A stretch of DNA of 64,000 nt. Source: Bacillus sp. (in: firmicutes) (lineage in GTDB: Bacteria > Bacillota > Bacilli > Bacillales > Salisediminibacteriaceae). The notes beneath the pieces are model-generated. The model was given only the letters and a program-made list of their open reading frames with translations. It ran no database searches and was not told the origin of the DNA. Below, one piece after another: positions 47,581 through 55,976 of this stretch. Positions within the stretch are counted from its first letter, which is position 1; every line of letters begins with the position of its first letter. The stretch is taken from positions 32,326 through 96,325 of the forward strand of contig PWLM01000046.1 of assembly GCA_003560495.1 (NCBI GenBank), in the 5' to 3' direction. Position numbers and translations under genes: made by a program.

Positions 47581-47962
47581 TTGATTACCACAAAAAAACC
47601 ATTGTATAACAATCGTCTGATCATGCAGGGGGCACACCATACGATTGATACCGTCCTGCATTTTCTTGTCTACGAACCAGATCACCATCCCAAGCGCCTG
47701 CATAAACTCGTTGTAGCAAGCTTCGTTGGGGGACCCGACGCTGTGACGGCTCTTGGAGCGGGCATTGCAGAGGGGCGGGTCATGAGCTGTAACCGTGAGG
47801 ACTATGTCAGGGGACCGGAATCATTTCGTCGACTGGAGCGCCGCATCGGGCTGAATGATATTTCCCATGTGATTCTTTATTCTTCCATTGCGGCGATCTC
47901 CGGGATTGTCGAATCACCGGAACCGAGTGACGATACGGAAAGCTATATTATCGACATGCAGA
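47581..47962 (+). pseudogene. Plasmid-type gene truncated by the terminator hairpin
   Basis: Starts at TTG 47581 (AAAGGAT upstream), 21 nt after the methyltransferase, and reads MITTKKPLYNNRLIMQGAHH and on for about 126 residues (…SPEPSDDTESYIIDMQ), then runs into the second hairpin copy at 47963. Beyond that the frame only translates the hairpin and the antisense of the next gene. So the 3' part of the gene is missing. Family not recognised. Confidence 0.6.
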
Positions 47963-47990
47963 AGCCTCCGTCTTTTATAAGACGGAGGCT
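47963..47990 (-). terminator. Terminator hairpin, right copy bracketing the island
   Basis: Identical to the hairpin at 44845-44872. It lies 12 nt after the stop of the leftward gene at 48003; unlike the left copy it is not followed by a T run on the minus strand, so the insertion separated it from its tail. Confidence 0.8.
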
Positions 47991-48002
47991 TCAAAAGCGT
48001 TA

Positions 48003-48260
48003 CTATACCAGTCCGCTCTGCCAGGATCGGACTTCATGGTTGATAGAAGCAAATTCTTTTTCGGTCATCGGCGGGACAATCCGGTACATTACAGTTTCCG
48101 GATTCGCAAGAAACTGTCGGATCTCTGCCCGTCCGATCCGGAAAGTTTCAGCGAATACTGCTTCGTCGTTCTTTTCTGTATATAACTCTATGCCTGTATT
48201 ACCGTGCCAGTCAAAAGCACGGCGTACGAACACGATCTGATGCTTCTGAAAAGTGCTCAA
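48003..48260 (-). CDS. Small unknown protein
   Basis: 85 residues, cytoplasmic, with an N-terminal basic half (QIVFVRRAFDWHGNTGIELY) and an acidic or polar C-terminus. GGAGCGGGGATTTTT precedes the start. Family not recognised. Its terminator is the hairpin at 47963, so this gene marks the ancestral right border of the island. Confidence 0.65.
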   Translation of the reverse strand: MSTFQKHQIVFVRRAFDWHGNTGIELYTEKNDEAVFAETFRIGRAEIRQFLANPETVMYRIVPPMTEKEFASINHEVRSWQSGLV

Positions 48261-48339
48261 AAATCCCCGCTCCTTCTTGGCTTGATTCTGCCTATAACAT
48301 CTTAACGAATTTCCAGAACTGTTTCAATGATTATTATCT

Positions 48340-48876
48340 TTATTTGAAAAATATTGTGGATACCTTTTCATATTTTGGTGATTTCTGCGGCTGGACTTTG
48401 AAAAGAGACATTTCGTTGACTGTTTCTACAGTCTTCTCCACTTCTCCATACGCAGGAAAAGGGAACGGCCGGTTTCCTTTATATTTTTTTGCGATCGTCA
48501 CGTGCGGCCGGAAGGGTTTGGACGGTACTGGGTAATTGAGGCTGAAAGCTTCTTCGCTCACTGCACTATATAAATTCATGAGCATCTCATTTTCACGCGG
48601 TCTTAAAAAAAGAACACGGGGATAGTCTTTTTTCCCAAAAAAAGCATACTGGTCAAAGTACAGCTTAAAAGAAGAAAATTCTCTGTCTTGAAGTGCAGAC
48701 CACAGTTTCTGCCTTTTACCAGTTTCCCACCCGCCGAGAAACAGCAGCGTCAGATGAAAATCCTCCTTGACCGGAAGTTGTTTAAAATAATTTTTCAGGC
48801 AGAGCTCCTCTTGCAGGGAAACAGCTGTATCAGCTGCTTTTCCTTCCACTTTAATACCAATAAAATAGTGCTCCAA
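48340..48876 (-). CDS. thpR: RNA 2',3'-cyclic phosphodiesterase (2H family, YtlP/ThpR)
   Basis: 2H phosphoesterase acting on 2',3'-cyclic phosphate RNA ends. 178 residues. Two catalytic tetrapeptides: HLTLLFLGG (near 41) and HVTIAKKY (near 125), each with the H-x-T/S-x pattern. GGAAAGGAGAG before the ATG. Divergent from the cysteine synthase gene. Confidence 0.93.
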   Translation of the reverse strand: MEHYFIGIKVEGKAADTAVSLQEELCLKNYFKQLPVKEDFHLTLLFLGGWETGKRQKLWSALQDREFSSFKLYFDQYAFFGKKDYPRVLFLRPRENEMLMNLYSAVSEEAFSLNYPVPSKPFRPHVTIAKKYKGNRPFPFPAYGEVEKTVETVNEMSLFKVQPQKSPKYEKVSTIFFK

Positions 48877-48934
48877 TCTTCTTCTCTCCTTTCCAACTCT
48901 TCTGTACTTCTGCTTTCTTCTTAAAAAATGAATG

Positions 48935-48943
48935 TGTTATAAT
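48935..48943 (+). promoter_or_regulatory. Extended -10 promoter of the cysteine synthase gene
   Basis: TGT immediately followed by TATAAT, 50 nt upstream of the start; no good -35. Confidence 0.6.
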
Positions 48944-48993
48944 GGTAAGTAATCTTATCAGAATTTAATCACCAGCAGGAAAGGATGACCAAC

Positions 48994-49929
48994 GTGGCAA
49001 AAGTAGTTGACCGTATGGATGAATTAATCGGGGATACTCCCCTCGTAAAACTGCACCACCTGCCGGAAGCAGGGGGAGCGCAGGTATATTTGAAACTGGA
49101 ATTTATGAATCCGAGCGGAAGTGTTAAAGACCGTGCGGCCTCCAACATGATTGAGCAGGCCGAAAAAGACGGATTACTCACTTCTGAATCAGTTATTATT
49201 GAACCGACTTCCGGAAATACAGGAATCGGCCTGGCAATGAATGCAGCTGCCAAAGGCTACCGGGCCATTCTGACAATGCCTGACACAATGTCCCAGGAAC
49301 GTATTAACCTTCTGAAAGCTTACGGTGCAGAGGTGGAACTGACTCCGGGTGATAAAAAAATGCCTGGAGCTATCGAAAAAGCAAAAGAGCTTGTTGAAAA
49401 AATACCCAACGGCTTTATGCCGATGCAGTTCGAAAATCAGGCTAATTCAGATGCACACCGTACGACTACTGCTGTTGAAATTGAAGAAGCTGTTAAGCAG
49501 ATAGACGGTACACTGGCAGCTTTTGTAGCAACTTCCGGAACGGGAGGCACTATTACTGGAACCGGAGAAGAACTCCGCAGATCCTACCCTGAACTGGCCG
49601 TTCATGTAGTTGAGCCGAAAGGATCTCCTGTCCTGTCCGGTGGAAAACCGGGCCCTCATAAACTTGTAGGGACTTCCCCCGGGTTTGTTCCGCCAATTTT
49701 AAATGAAAAGATTTATGATAAAATTTATCAAATTTCTGATGAAGACGCTTATGAAACTGCCAGAAGACTGGCACGTGAAGAAGGAATTCTTGTCGGACCT
49801 TCCTCCGGTGCAGCCTGCTATGCAGCACTGCAGTCTGCTAAAGACCTCCGTCCCGATGAAGTTGTTGTTGCCATCGCCTGCGATACCGGCGAAAGGTACT
49901 TGTCGACAGACCTTTTTCAATTTGAATAA
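48994..49929 (+). CDS. Cysteine synthase-type PLP enzyme
   Basis: O-acetylserine sulfhydrylase family, making cysteine from O-acetylserine and sulfide, corresponding to YtkP of B. subtilis. About 311 residues. PLP lysine in NPSGSVKDRAAS (Lys45), TSGNTG loop (72-77), GTGGTITGTG, and ACDTGERYLSTDLF at the C-terminus. Start set at GTG 48994, 8 nt from the ribosome site; ATG 48985 lies too close to it. It has its own promoter and terminator. Confidence 0.92.
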   Translation: MAKVVDRMDELIGDTPLVKLHHLPEAGGAQVYLKLEFMNPSGSVKDRAASNMIEQAEKDGLLTSESVIIEPTSGNTGIGLAMNAAAKGYRAILTMPDTMSQERINLLKAYGAEVELTPGDKKMPGAIEKAKELVEKIPNGFMPMQFENQANSDAHRTTTAVEIEEAVKQIDGTLAAFVATSGTGGTITGTGEELRRSYPELAVHVVEPKGSPVLSGGKPGPHKLVGTSPGFVPPILNEKIYDKIYQISDEDAYETARRLAREEGILVGPSSGAACYAALQSAKDLRPDEVVVAIACDTGERYLSTDLFQFE

Positions 49930-49935
49930 TCCCTG

Positions 49936-49970
49936 CCCCGCCGTTATAAGGCGGGGTTATTTTTATTTTC
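49936..49970 (+). terminator. Terminator of the cysteine synthase gene
   Basis: 7-bp GC stem CCCCGCC/GGCGGGG followed by TTATTTTTATTTT. Confidence 0.92.
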
Positions 49971-50112
49971 AGGCTGTCCTCGAAAAAACATATAATAGGA
50001 GCTTCTTTTTACTTCGGTACATTTCCCTGAGTTTTTATGGGAAGACTTTTGTGAATTAACTTGTTTCTCCGTCCTAATATGCCTTTTAAAAGTCATTTCT
50101 GATGTAAGACTT

Positions 50113-51285
50113 TTATACAGAAGGTTTCTTTACGACATGCGGCTGACGACGTGCAAGTACAAACAGCAGAAATGCACCAATAAGCGTCATTATTCCATAA
50201 AAGAAGTAAACGGCCGGAATCGAAAACCAATCAATGATCAGGCCGGCGGAAATACTGAAGAAAAAAGCCCCAAGACCGTTTCCAACGGCTGCATAGATGG
50301 ACACGGCCGTTGCTTTGACTTCTCCAGGAGCAATATCAGTAACATACTGAAGCGCCGCAGGAACAAACAATCCGATACTGAATCCCTGCATAATCGTAGT
50401 AATGTAAATCCACACCGGGTCCGGATTGGTAGCGTAGAATATCCAGCGTATACCGGAAATAAATGCGGCTGCAAATAAAATAAACAATATTCCGCGGCTT
50501 TGAATCCAGGCGCCGGCCCACCTCATAAACGGCACTTCACTTCCTGCTGCAAGAAGAAAAGCAAAACCTACTCCGGCAAGTGATCCTCCGGCAAACTGTA
50601 TTAAAAGGCCAAAATAGAAGTTGTTTGCCATAATCGGCCCGTAAACAAGGAAGGTAATCAAAAGAAAAAGCAGAAAGCCGTCGACTTTTACGAGACGCTT
50701 CATTCCTCCTTTGACATCCACCTTTACAGAGGCAGCCTCATTCGGCATACCGGCTGAGAAAAAAGCACTGATAAGGAGAACGAGGGCAAAACCGTAAAAA
50801 ATAACCTGCAGTCCGAACCAGTCGGATAAGTTTCCCATCACCCAGACAGCTATGGCAAAACCTACAGCCCCCCACATGCGGATTTTTCCGTAGTCTCCTC
50901 CGTGCTTCTTTACATAATTCATCGCAATGCTGTCTGACAACGGAATCAGCGCACTCTGAAATACCGCGAGAGTCGCTGCGATTCCGACAAAAATGGCATA
51001 ATCCTGTGCCGTTATGTATGTCAGACCGGTCGCTCCTGCTCCGATGGAGGCGATCACGAGTAGAAATTTCGGTTTTTTCGTATAGTCACTCAGCATTCCC
51101 CAGAGCGGCTGGCTCAATATCATCACGACCGGCCCTATGGATGTGATAACACCAATCTGTGATCCGGTGAGACCGACATCATCCTGAAGATAAACGGTCA
51201 GTAGTGGAAAGAGACCTCCAAGACCGAAGTAAATAAAGAAAAAATAGCCTTTCATATTAAAAAACGCGCGTTCCTGCATAAACAA
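50113..51285 (-). CDS. MFS transporter (MFS_1-like)
   Basis: 390 residues with 12 predicted membrane segments. Belongs to the MFS_1_like (LacY/nucleoside:H+ symporter-like) branch: GLGGLFPLLTVYLQ in TM1, SQPLWGMLSDYTKKPK as the TM2-3 loop, RMWGAVGFAIAVWV, and the second-half repeat. Substrate cannot be told. The ATG has AGGGATTG upstream, a weak site, and a second ATG (MQERAFFN) follows two codons on. Confidence 0.85.
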   Translation of the reverse strand: MFMQERAFFNMKGYFFFIYFGLGGLFPLLTVYLQDDVGLTGSQIGVITSIGPVVMILSQPLWGMLSDYTKKPKFLLVIASIGAGATGLTYITAQDYAIFVGIAATLAVFQSALIPLSDSIAMNYVKKHGGDYGKIRMWGAVGFAIAVWVMGNLSDWFGLQVIFYGFALVLLISAFFSAGMPNEAASVKVDVKGGMKRLVKVDGFLLFLLITFLVYGPIMANNFYFGLLIQFAGGSLAGVGFAFLLAAGSEVPFMRWAGAWIQSRGILFILFAAAFISGIRWIFYATNPDPVWIYITTIMQGFSIGLFVPAALQYVTDIAPGEVKATAVSIYAAVGNGLGAFFFSISAGLIIDWFSIPAVYFFYGIMTLIGAFLLFVLARRQPHVVKKPSV

Positions 51286-51661
51286 TCCCTGGCTTTCTAT
51301 ATGTAATTTCTGTCTACAGTTCCAGTATACGCTTCCTATTTCCTGCTGAAAAGCAGAAAAACCGAACGATCCAGTGAAATTTACAGAATTTTTACGATTT
51401 TCACTTCTTTTTCGCTTTACGAAACGACAGACCGTAGGTTAAAATATATTAAAAGGAGGGACGTCTTCTGCACGAGCGCGATACAGAATACTAAAACAAC
51501 CGTATTCACTGTGGAAACCTATGATAAACAGAGAAGAGCCTGAGCCATTATATTTTTCAGCTGAAACTTTTGAGTCTGTTTTATCATTATTACCGTTTCG
51601 CCCTTTCTGCACTGGTGTGCTGAGAAGATACCGTGGGTGACAAACAAGAAGGAGTGGTTTT
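51286..51661. other. Spacer between the MFS gene and ytzE
   Basis: 376 bases, no gene. A promoter-like TTTACG-18-TAAAAT at 51420-51449 is followed by a strong AAAGGAGGG (51452-51460) with no ATG, GTG or TTG at the right distance; what it serves is unclear. Confidence 0.4.
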
Positions 51662-51880
51662 TTGAAACCGTCAACTGACCGTATGTTAACTCGTATTAAA
51701 TCTGTTTATCTTTACATTAAACAGAAAGGGAGCGTCTCTACGAAAGATCTGGTTGAAGAATTCGGTACAACTGAACGTACCATTCAACGGGATTTGAACG
51801 TCCTTGAATATAATGGTCTCGTGGAACCACAGGAGCGTGGAACCTGGGCTGTTACCAGTAAAAAAACAAAAGCTTCTTAA
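51662..51880 (+). CDS. ytzE: YtzE, DeoR-type HTH protein
   Basis: 72 residues, a single winged helix-turn-helix of the DeoR kind: IKSVYLYIKQKGSVSTKDLV, then EFGTTERTIQRDLNVLEYNG recognition helix. No effector domain, so a small DNA-binding protein. Start TTG with AAGGAG 9 nt upstream. Strong symmetrical terminator right after the stop. Confidence 0.88.
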   Translation: MKPSTDRMLTRIKSVYLYIKQKGSVSTKDLVEEFGTTERTIQRDLNVLEYNGLVEPQERGTWAVTSKKTKAS

Positions 51881-51922
51881 ACATAAACAAGGAGCGGGCC
51901 CGGCCCGCTCCTTGTTTATGTT
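51880..51922. terminator. Bidirectional terminator between ytzE and the RsuA-type gene
   Basis: 21-bp perfect stem around a single-base centre, AACATAAACAAGGAGCGGGC... and its complement. It overlaps both stop codons. Confidence 0.9.
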
Positions 51923-52631
51923 ATTCTCCCCGAAGAACAGCCAGCTCCTTATCAGTCAACTCCCGGTACTCCCCTGCTTCCAGCGTTTCATCAAGAAAAA
52001 GTGTCCCCATCCTTACTCTTTCCAATTCATTCACGTGATTTCCACACGCCGCCATCATCCTCTTTACCTGATGGTATTTCCCCTCCTGTATCGTAAGGAA
52101 AATCACTGTCGCAGCATCTGTCTGTGTGACACGGGCCGGCTTCGTTTCATACCCGTCGTCCAATTCTACGCCTGCTTCCAGTTTTTCACGGGCATTTTTC
52201 GTAAGCGGCTCAGCCAGTTCGACTCTATATTCTTTATCCACTTTATGCTTCGGTGAAGTTAATCTATGCGCAAGCCGGCCATCATTAGTAATAAGCAGCA
52301 GTCCTGTCGTATCTTTATCCAGCCGGCCGACAGGAAATGGAGCAAATAAAGCATCTTCCGGCGTCAGCAGGTCTATAACCGTTTCCTCTGTTTCATCCTC
52401 CGTCGCCGATACAAGGCCGGACGGTTTATTCATCATCAAATAAATAAATTCCCGGTACTCGACCGGTTCTCCAAATACTTCCACTTCCTGCTTTTCTGTA
52501 TCGATATGTGTCTTCCCGTCTTTTACGGCCTTCCCATCTGCTGTAAGAATTCCTTTCTTTAACAGTCCCTTTACTTCTTTCCGTGAGCCGTATCCCAGAT
52601 GCGCCAGCAGCTTATCTGCTCTCATTTTCAT
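51921..52631 (-). CDS. 16S rRNA pseudouridine synthase, RsuA family (YtzG-like)
   Basis: About 236 residues. N-terminal S4 domain (MRADKLLAHLGYGSRKEVK) and the RsuA/RluB catalytic domain with FPVGRLDKDTTGLLLITNDG (catalytic Asp near 106) and KYHQVKRMMAACGNHV. The ATG at 52631 follows AAGGAGGCGGAG; an extended frame to 52721 lacks a ribosome site. In B. subtilis ytzG also follows ytzE. Confidence 0.93.
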   Translation of the reverse strand: MKMRADKLLAHLGYGSRKEVKGLLKKGILTADGKAVKDGKTHIDTEKQEVEVFGEPVEYREFIYLMMNKPSGLVSATEDETEETVIDLLTPEDALFAPFPVGRLDKDTTGLLLITNDGRLAHRLTSPKHKVDKEYRVELAEPLTKNAREKLEAGVELDDGYETKPARVTQTDAATVIFLTIQEGKYHQVKRMMAACGNHVNELERVRMGTLFLDETLEAGEYRELTDKELAVLRGE

Positions 52632-52776
52632 ATACTCCGCCTCCTTCTGCAAATTATTTCTTTTAAAACTTGTTAATATCCAATATTTTTTATAACCACC
52701 GACCGTATCTCCTGAATACATCCATCCGCTCTGAAAGAACTCACTTTTCTTCTGCTTCCACCATTCAGCGGACCTT

Positions 52777-52809
52777 AAAAAATGCCGGAACCTGGAACAG
52801 GCTCCGGCA
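52777..52809 (-). terminator. Terminator of the SEDS pair
   Basis: Stem TGCCGGAGCCTG/CAGGTTCCGGCA and T6 on the minus strand. Confidence 0.9.
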
Positions 52810-52814
52810 GTCCT

Positions 52815-53990
52815 TTATTCATCTTCCCCGAACATAAAGTATTTTGTGCGTATATTGACATTCAGTACGAGTCCCATAGCGATCATATTAGTTACGAGGG
52901 CACTGCCGCCGTAACTGATGAAAGGAAGGGCCAGCCCTGTAATCGGTACGACCCCGATAGTCATCCCGATATTTTGAAATATCTGGAATACAAGCAGACC
53001 GATAACTCCTGCGGTTATATACGTCCCAAACGTATTGTTGCAGTTAAACGCAATAAGCACCATCCGGTAAAGCAGAAGGAAATAAACGACAACGAGAACC
53101 GTTGCTCCGATAAAACCAAATTCCTCTCCTATAACCGTGAAAATGAAGTCCGTATGGAGCTCCGGTATCATACCACTCTGCGTTTTTACTCCTTCTGTAA
53201 AGCCAGTTCCGAAAAGCTGGCCCGCCCCGATGCCCTGAAGTGCATGAAAAAGCTGGTACCCTTCAGCCCCTATATTTGCTGAAGGATCGAGCCAGGCATA
53301 AATTCTGCTGAGCTGGTGAGGCCGGATTACCTGTGTAAACACCTCGTAAAAGTTATTATGGAGCCAGACGAGCAGGGAGACCCCTCCAACGGCGGCACCT
53401 GCGATAAGGCCAATAATACGGAAACTGACACCTGCCATGATAACCATAATGAAAATAATGGATCCTATAACAAGCGCTGTTCCAAGATCGGGCTGCAAAA
53501 GAATCAGGAAAAACGGCGGCAGCCCCACCCCGAGAATTTTCCCTACGACTACACTGTCTGACTTAAACGATTTTTCTCTCGGTTTCCTTGTAATAAAGAA
53601 CAGAAGATGAGCGAGTGAGATAATGATGAATATCTTAACAAACTCCGACGTCTGAAACGTAAACACATCGGGAATACCGATCCACCGCTGTGCCCCGTTT
53701 ACTTCGATTCCAAACAAGTGGGTCAGTATTAAAAGCACCATGCTGATAACATACAGCGGTATTGACAGCTTTTTCAGCGCTTCATAATCCACCACCATCG
53801 CTGCCAGCATAAGAATCGTACCTACAGCGAACCACAGAATCTGCCGCTGCACGAAAAAACTGGCCGGTACATTGTACTGTTCCGAGGAAGCAGCACTGAA
53901 AATGGCTATTAGACTAATACACATTAGTACAAATAGTAAAAATAATAAAGTATAATCCAACTGCTGTAGTGGACTTTTACGCTCCTGCAA
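52815..53990 (-). CDS. rodA: SEDS-family peptidoglycan glycosyltransferase, RodA-like
   Basis: Polymerises lipid II in the elongation complex. 391 residues, ten membrane segments. SEDS hallmarks: VNGAQRWI, LLQPDLGTALV, LFGTGFTEG, PELHTDFIFTVIGEEFGF (catalytic Asp region), and FISYGGSALVTNMIAMGLVLNV. The usual PSEF motif reads TSEF. Located 15 nt after the FtsW-like gene, so one operon. Assignment as RodA rather than FtsW rests on sequence likeness only. Confidence 0.88.
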   Translation of the reverse strand: MQERKSPLQQLDYTLLFLLFVLMCISLIAIFSAASSEQYNVPASFFVQRQILWFAVGTILMLAAMVVDYEALKKLSIPLYVISMVLLILTHLFGIEVNGAQRWIGIPDVFTFQTSEFVKIFIIISLAHLLFFITRKPREKSFKSDSVVVGKILGVGLPPFFLILLQPDLGTALVIGSIIFIMVIMAGVSFRIIGLIAGAAVGGVSLLVWLHNNFYEVFTQVIRPHQLSRIYAWLDPSANIGAEGYQLFHALQGIGAGQLFGTGFTEGVKTQSGMIPELHTDFIFTVIGEEFGFIGATVLVVVYFLLLYRMVLIAFNCNNTFGTYITAGVIGLLVFQIFQNIGMTIGVVPITGLALPFISYGGSALVTNMIAMGLVLNVNIRTKYFMFGEDE

Positions 53991-54004
53991 TATTTTTCAC
54001 CTTC

Positions 54005-55186
54005 TTACACGCTGCGAATCTTTGGCCGCTGCGGTTTCGGCACGTCTTCGTGCTCTTCTTCACGCTTAAACCTTTCCTGACGCCTGCGCTCTGTATTTCT
54101 CGAAATATTGGCAAGTATGCCTAACGAAATAAGGGTAACAAGCAGCGATGAACCTCCGTAACTTAAGAAAGGAAAAGGAATCCCGGTAATTGGCAGAACC
54201 CCGCTTACTGCTCCTGCATTAAAAATCACCTGGATAGCAAGCTGCATCACAATACCAAAAGCCAGCAGGCTGCCAAAAGCGTCCCGGCAGCGTACACCGA
54301 TCAGCACCCCGCGCCCGATGATAAAGGCCATCCCCCCAAGCGCCAGCATAATGCCGAACATCCCGAGTTCTTCACTGACAATAGCAAGAATAAAATCTGT
54401 GTGCGCTTCCGGAAGATAGAACAGTTTCTGTACACTCTGCCCAAATCCCGCTCCGGAAACTCCCCCGTGGGCAATGGCTATATATGACTGTACGAGTTGA
54501 AATCCTTCGGTCTGCTCCAATTCAAAAGCATTTCTGAACCCTACGAGACGGTTCATCCGGTATTCCTCGGAACTTGCGTAATAATACAGCCCTGCGCCTG
54601 CAAGCACTGCCAGAGCCCCGAGATGTTTCATTCTTGCTCCGGAGAAAAAGGCGATTAATCCAGCGACAAGAACTATTGAAGTACCTGTCCCGAGATCCGG
54701 CTGTCTCATAATTAATAGAAAGACAAGTATAACGATTACAAGCGGGGGCATAAGCCCTTTTTTAAAGTCATCGATATATGCCTGCTTTCGGGAATAAATA
54801 TACGCGACGTAAATAATCATTCCGAGTTTCACGAATTCTGAAGGCTGAATTGTCAGACCTCCTGCGGAAATCCAACGCGTAGCTCCGTTTACAGTATGCC
54901 CGAGTCCCGGAACAAGTACAAGAGCCAAAAGAATAAAGCTGGATATAAGAATAAACGGAATAAGTTTCCGGAAAGCCCGGTATGGAAAAAACATAAAAAC
55001 TGTAAACATAACAACTGACATAAAAAGCCAGATTAAATGACGAGTAAAGAAAAACGTTTCATTTTCATACGACTGATAACCCTGTACAAAACTTGCACTG
55101 TATACCATAAGCAGTCCGAAACAGGACATGACAACAATAGCAATAATTATGTACCAATCTATGTAAAGCTTCTGCTTTTCTTCCAC
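54005..55186 (-). CDS. ftsW: SEDS-family glycosyltransferase, FtsW/SpoVE-like
   Basis: Septal or spore-type SEDS polymerase. 393 residues, ten membrane segments; VNGATRWI, IQPSEFVKLGMI, MRQPDLGTGTSI, PEAHTDFILAIVSEELG, PITGIPFPFLSYGGSSLL. The C-terminus is basic/acidic and cytosolic (RNTERRRQERFKREEEHEDV). First gene of a two-gene SEDS operon. Could be FtsW or a SpoVE-type paralogue. Confidence 0.87.
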   Translation of the reverse strand: MEEKQKLYIDWYIIIAIVVMSCFGLLMVYSASFVQGYQSYENETFFFTRHLIWLFMSVVMFTVFMFFPYRAFRKLIPFILISSFILLALVLVPGLGHTVNGATRWISAGGLTIQPSEFVKLGMIIYVAYIYSRKQAYIDDFKKGLMPPLVIVILVFLLIMRQPDLGTGTSIVLVAGLIAFFSGARMKHLGALAVLAGAGLYYYASSEEYRMNRLVGFRNAFELEQTEGFQLVQSYIAIAHGGVSGAGFGQSVQKLFYLPEAHTDFILAIVSEELGMFGIMLALGGMAFIIGRGVLIGVRCRDAFGSLLAFGIVMQLAIQVIFNAGAVSGVLPITGIPFPFLSYGGSSLLVTLISLGILANISRNTERRRQERFKREEEHEDVPKPQRPKIRSV

Positions 55187-55444
55187 ATTCGCCCACCTCC
55201 CCGATGAGCACTGCTCATGCTGATTCCTATATTATAGCAGATGCCTTCCCCTGCATAAAGAGGGCTTTAGATGGGGAAAACACTTTTACACACCAGCATA
55301 GGCTTTCCGTTGTAATCGGTGGGATAACGAAACCGAAAACGGCCCGTAGAAGCGAAGTTTTCTAAGTTTAACAAAGCTGTTTAAAAAAAAGTGGTTTATT
55401 CACTTGATTCATGTGCGCTTAATTTATGGACTTGCTTCTTCATA

Positions 55445-55453
55445 TGCTATAAT
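55445..55453 (+). promoter_or_regulatory. Extended -10 promoter of the HxlR gene
   Basis: TGC directly followed by TATAAT, 62 nt ahead of the start. No good -35. The rest of the 330-nt spacer shows nothing clear. Confidence 0.6.
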
Positions 55454-55515
55454 AGGAAAAACCGGTGCCCTGATTTGTGCATTCCTAAGAACGACTCAGA
55501 AATGAGGTGAACAGC

Positions 55516-55857
55516 ATGGAAGACTTGACCATGTGTCCTAAATTCGAAACTGCTTTTCAGCTTCTCGGAAAACGCTGGAACGGTTTAATTATACGCGTGC
55601 TTCTTCACGGGCCATCCCGTTTTCGGGATATTTCCTCCCACATTCCCAACATGAGTGACAAAATGCTCGTAGACCGGCTCAAGCAGCTGGAAATCAACGG
55701 TATTATCGAAAGGAAAGTATACCCGGAAACCCCGGTCCGCATCGAATACCAGCTGACTTCCAAAGGGCGTGCCCTGGAACCTGCACTCGATGAAATTCAG
55801 TCCTGGGCTGAAAACTGGGTCGAAAACGACATCCCGGAACCAGTAGAAAATCAGTAA
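55516..55857 (+). CDS. HxlR-family transcriptional regulator
   Basis: 113 residues, one winged helix-turn-helix of the HxlR/DUF24 family: CPKFETAFQLLGKRWNGLII, RFRDISSHIPNMSDKMLVDRL, and the wing ERKVYPETPVRIEYQLT. Cys7 is in the position of the redox-sensing Cys of YodB and HypR-type members. The start ATG follows GAGGTGA; an in-frame GTG lies 9 nt earlier. Target unknown. Confidence 0.88.
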   Translation: MEDLTMCPKFETAFQLLGKRWNGLIIRVLLHGPSRFRDISSHIPNMSDKMLVDRLKQLEINGIIERKVYPETPVRIEYQLTSKGRALEPALDEIQSWAENWVENDIPEPVENQ

Positions 55858-55859
55858 TA

Positions 55860-55893
55860 AAGAAGGTTTCCGCCGGATGGTGGAAACCTTCTT
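55860..55893 (+). terminator. Terminator of the HxlR gene
   Basis: AAGAAGGTTTCC/GGAAACCTTCTT stem, then TATG; immediately after the stop. Confidence 0.85.
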
Positions 55894-55976
55894 TATGTAC
55901 TGTCTCCGATTTCTTTTTTCATTACGTGAAGAGAGTCCCCAGATGGTTCAAAATATTACCGGTATATTTTTATTGA

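Noticed and set aside
47963-48240. Continuation of the 47581 frame to 48240
   Set aside because: After the hairpin the frame is only the antisense of the gene at 48003-48260; the real coding part ends at the hairpin.
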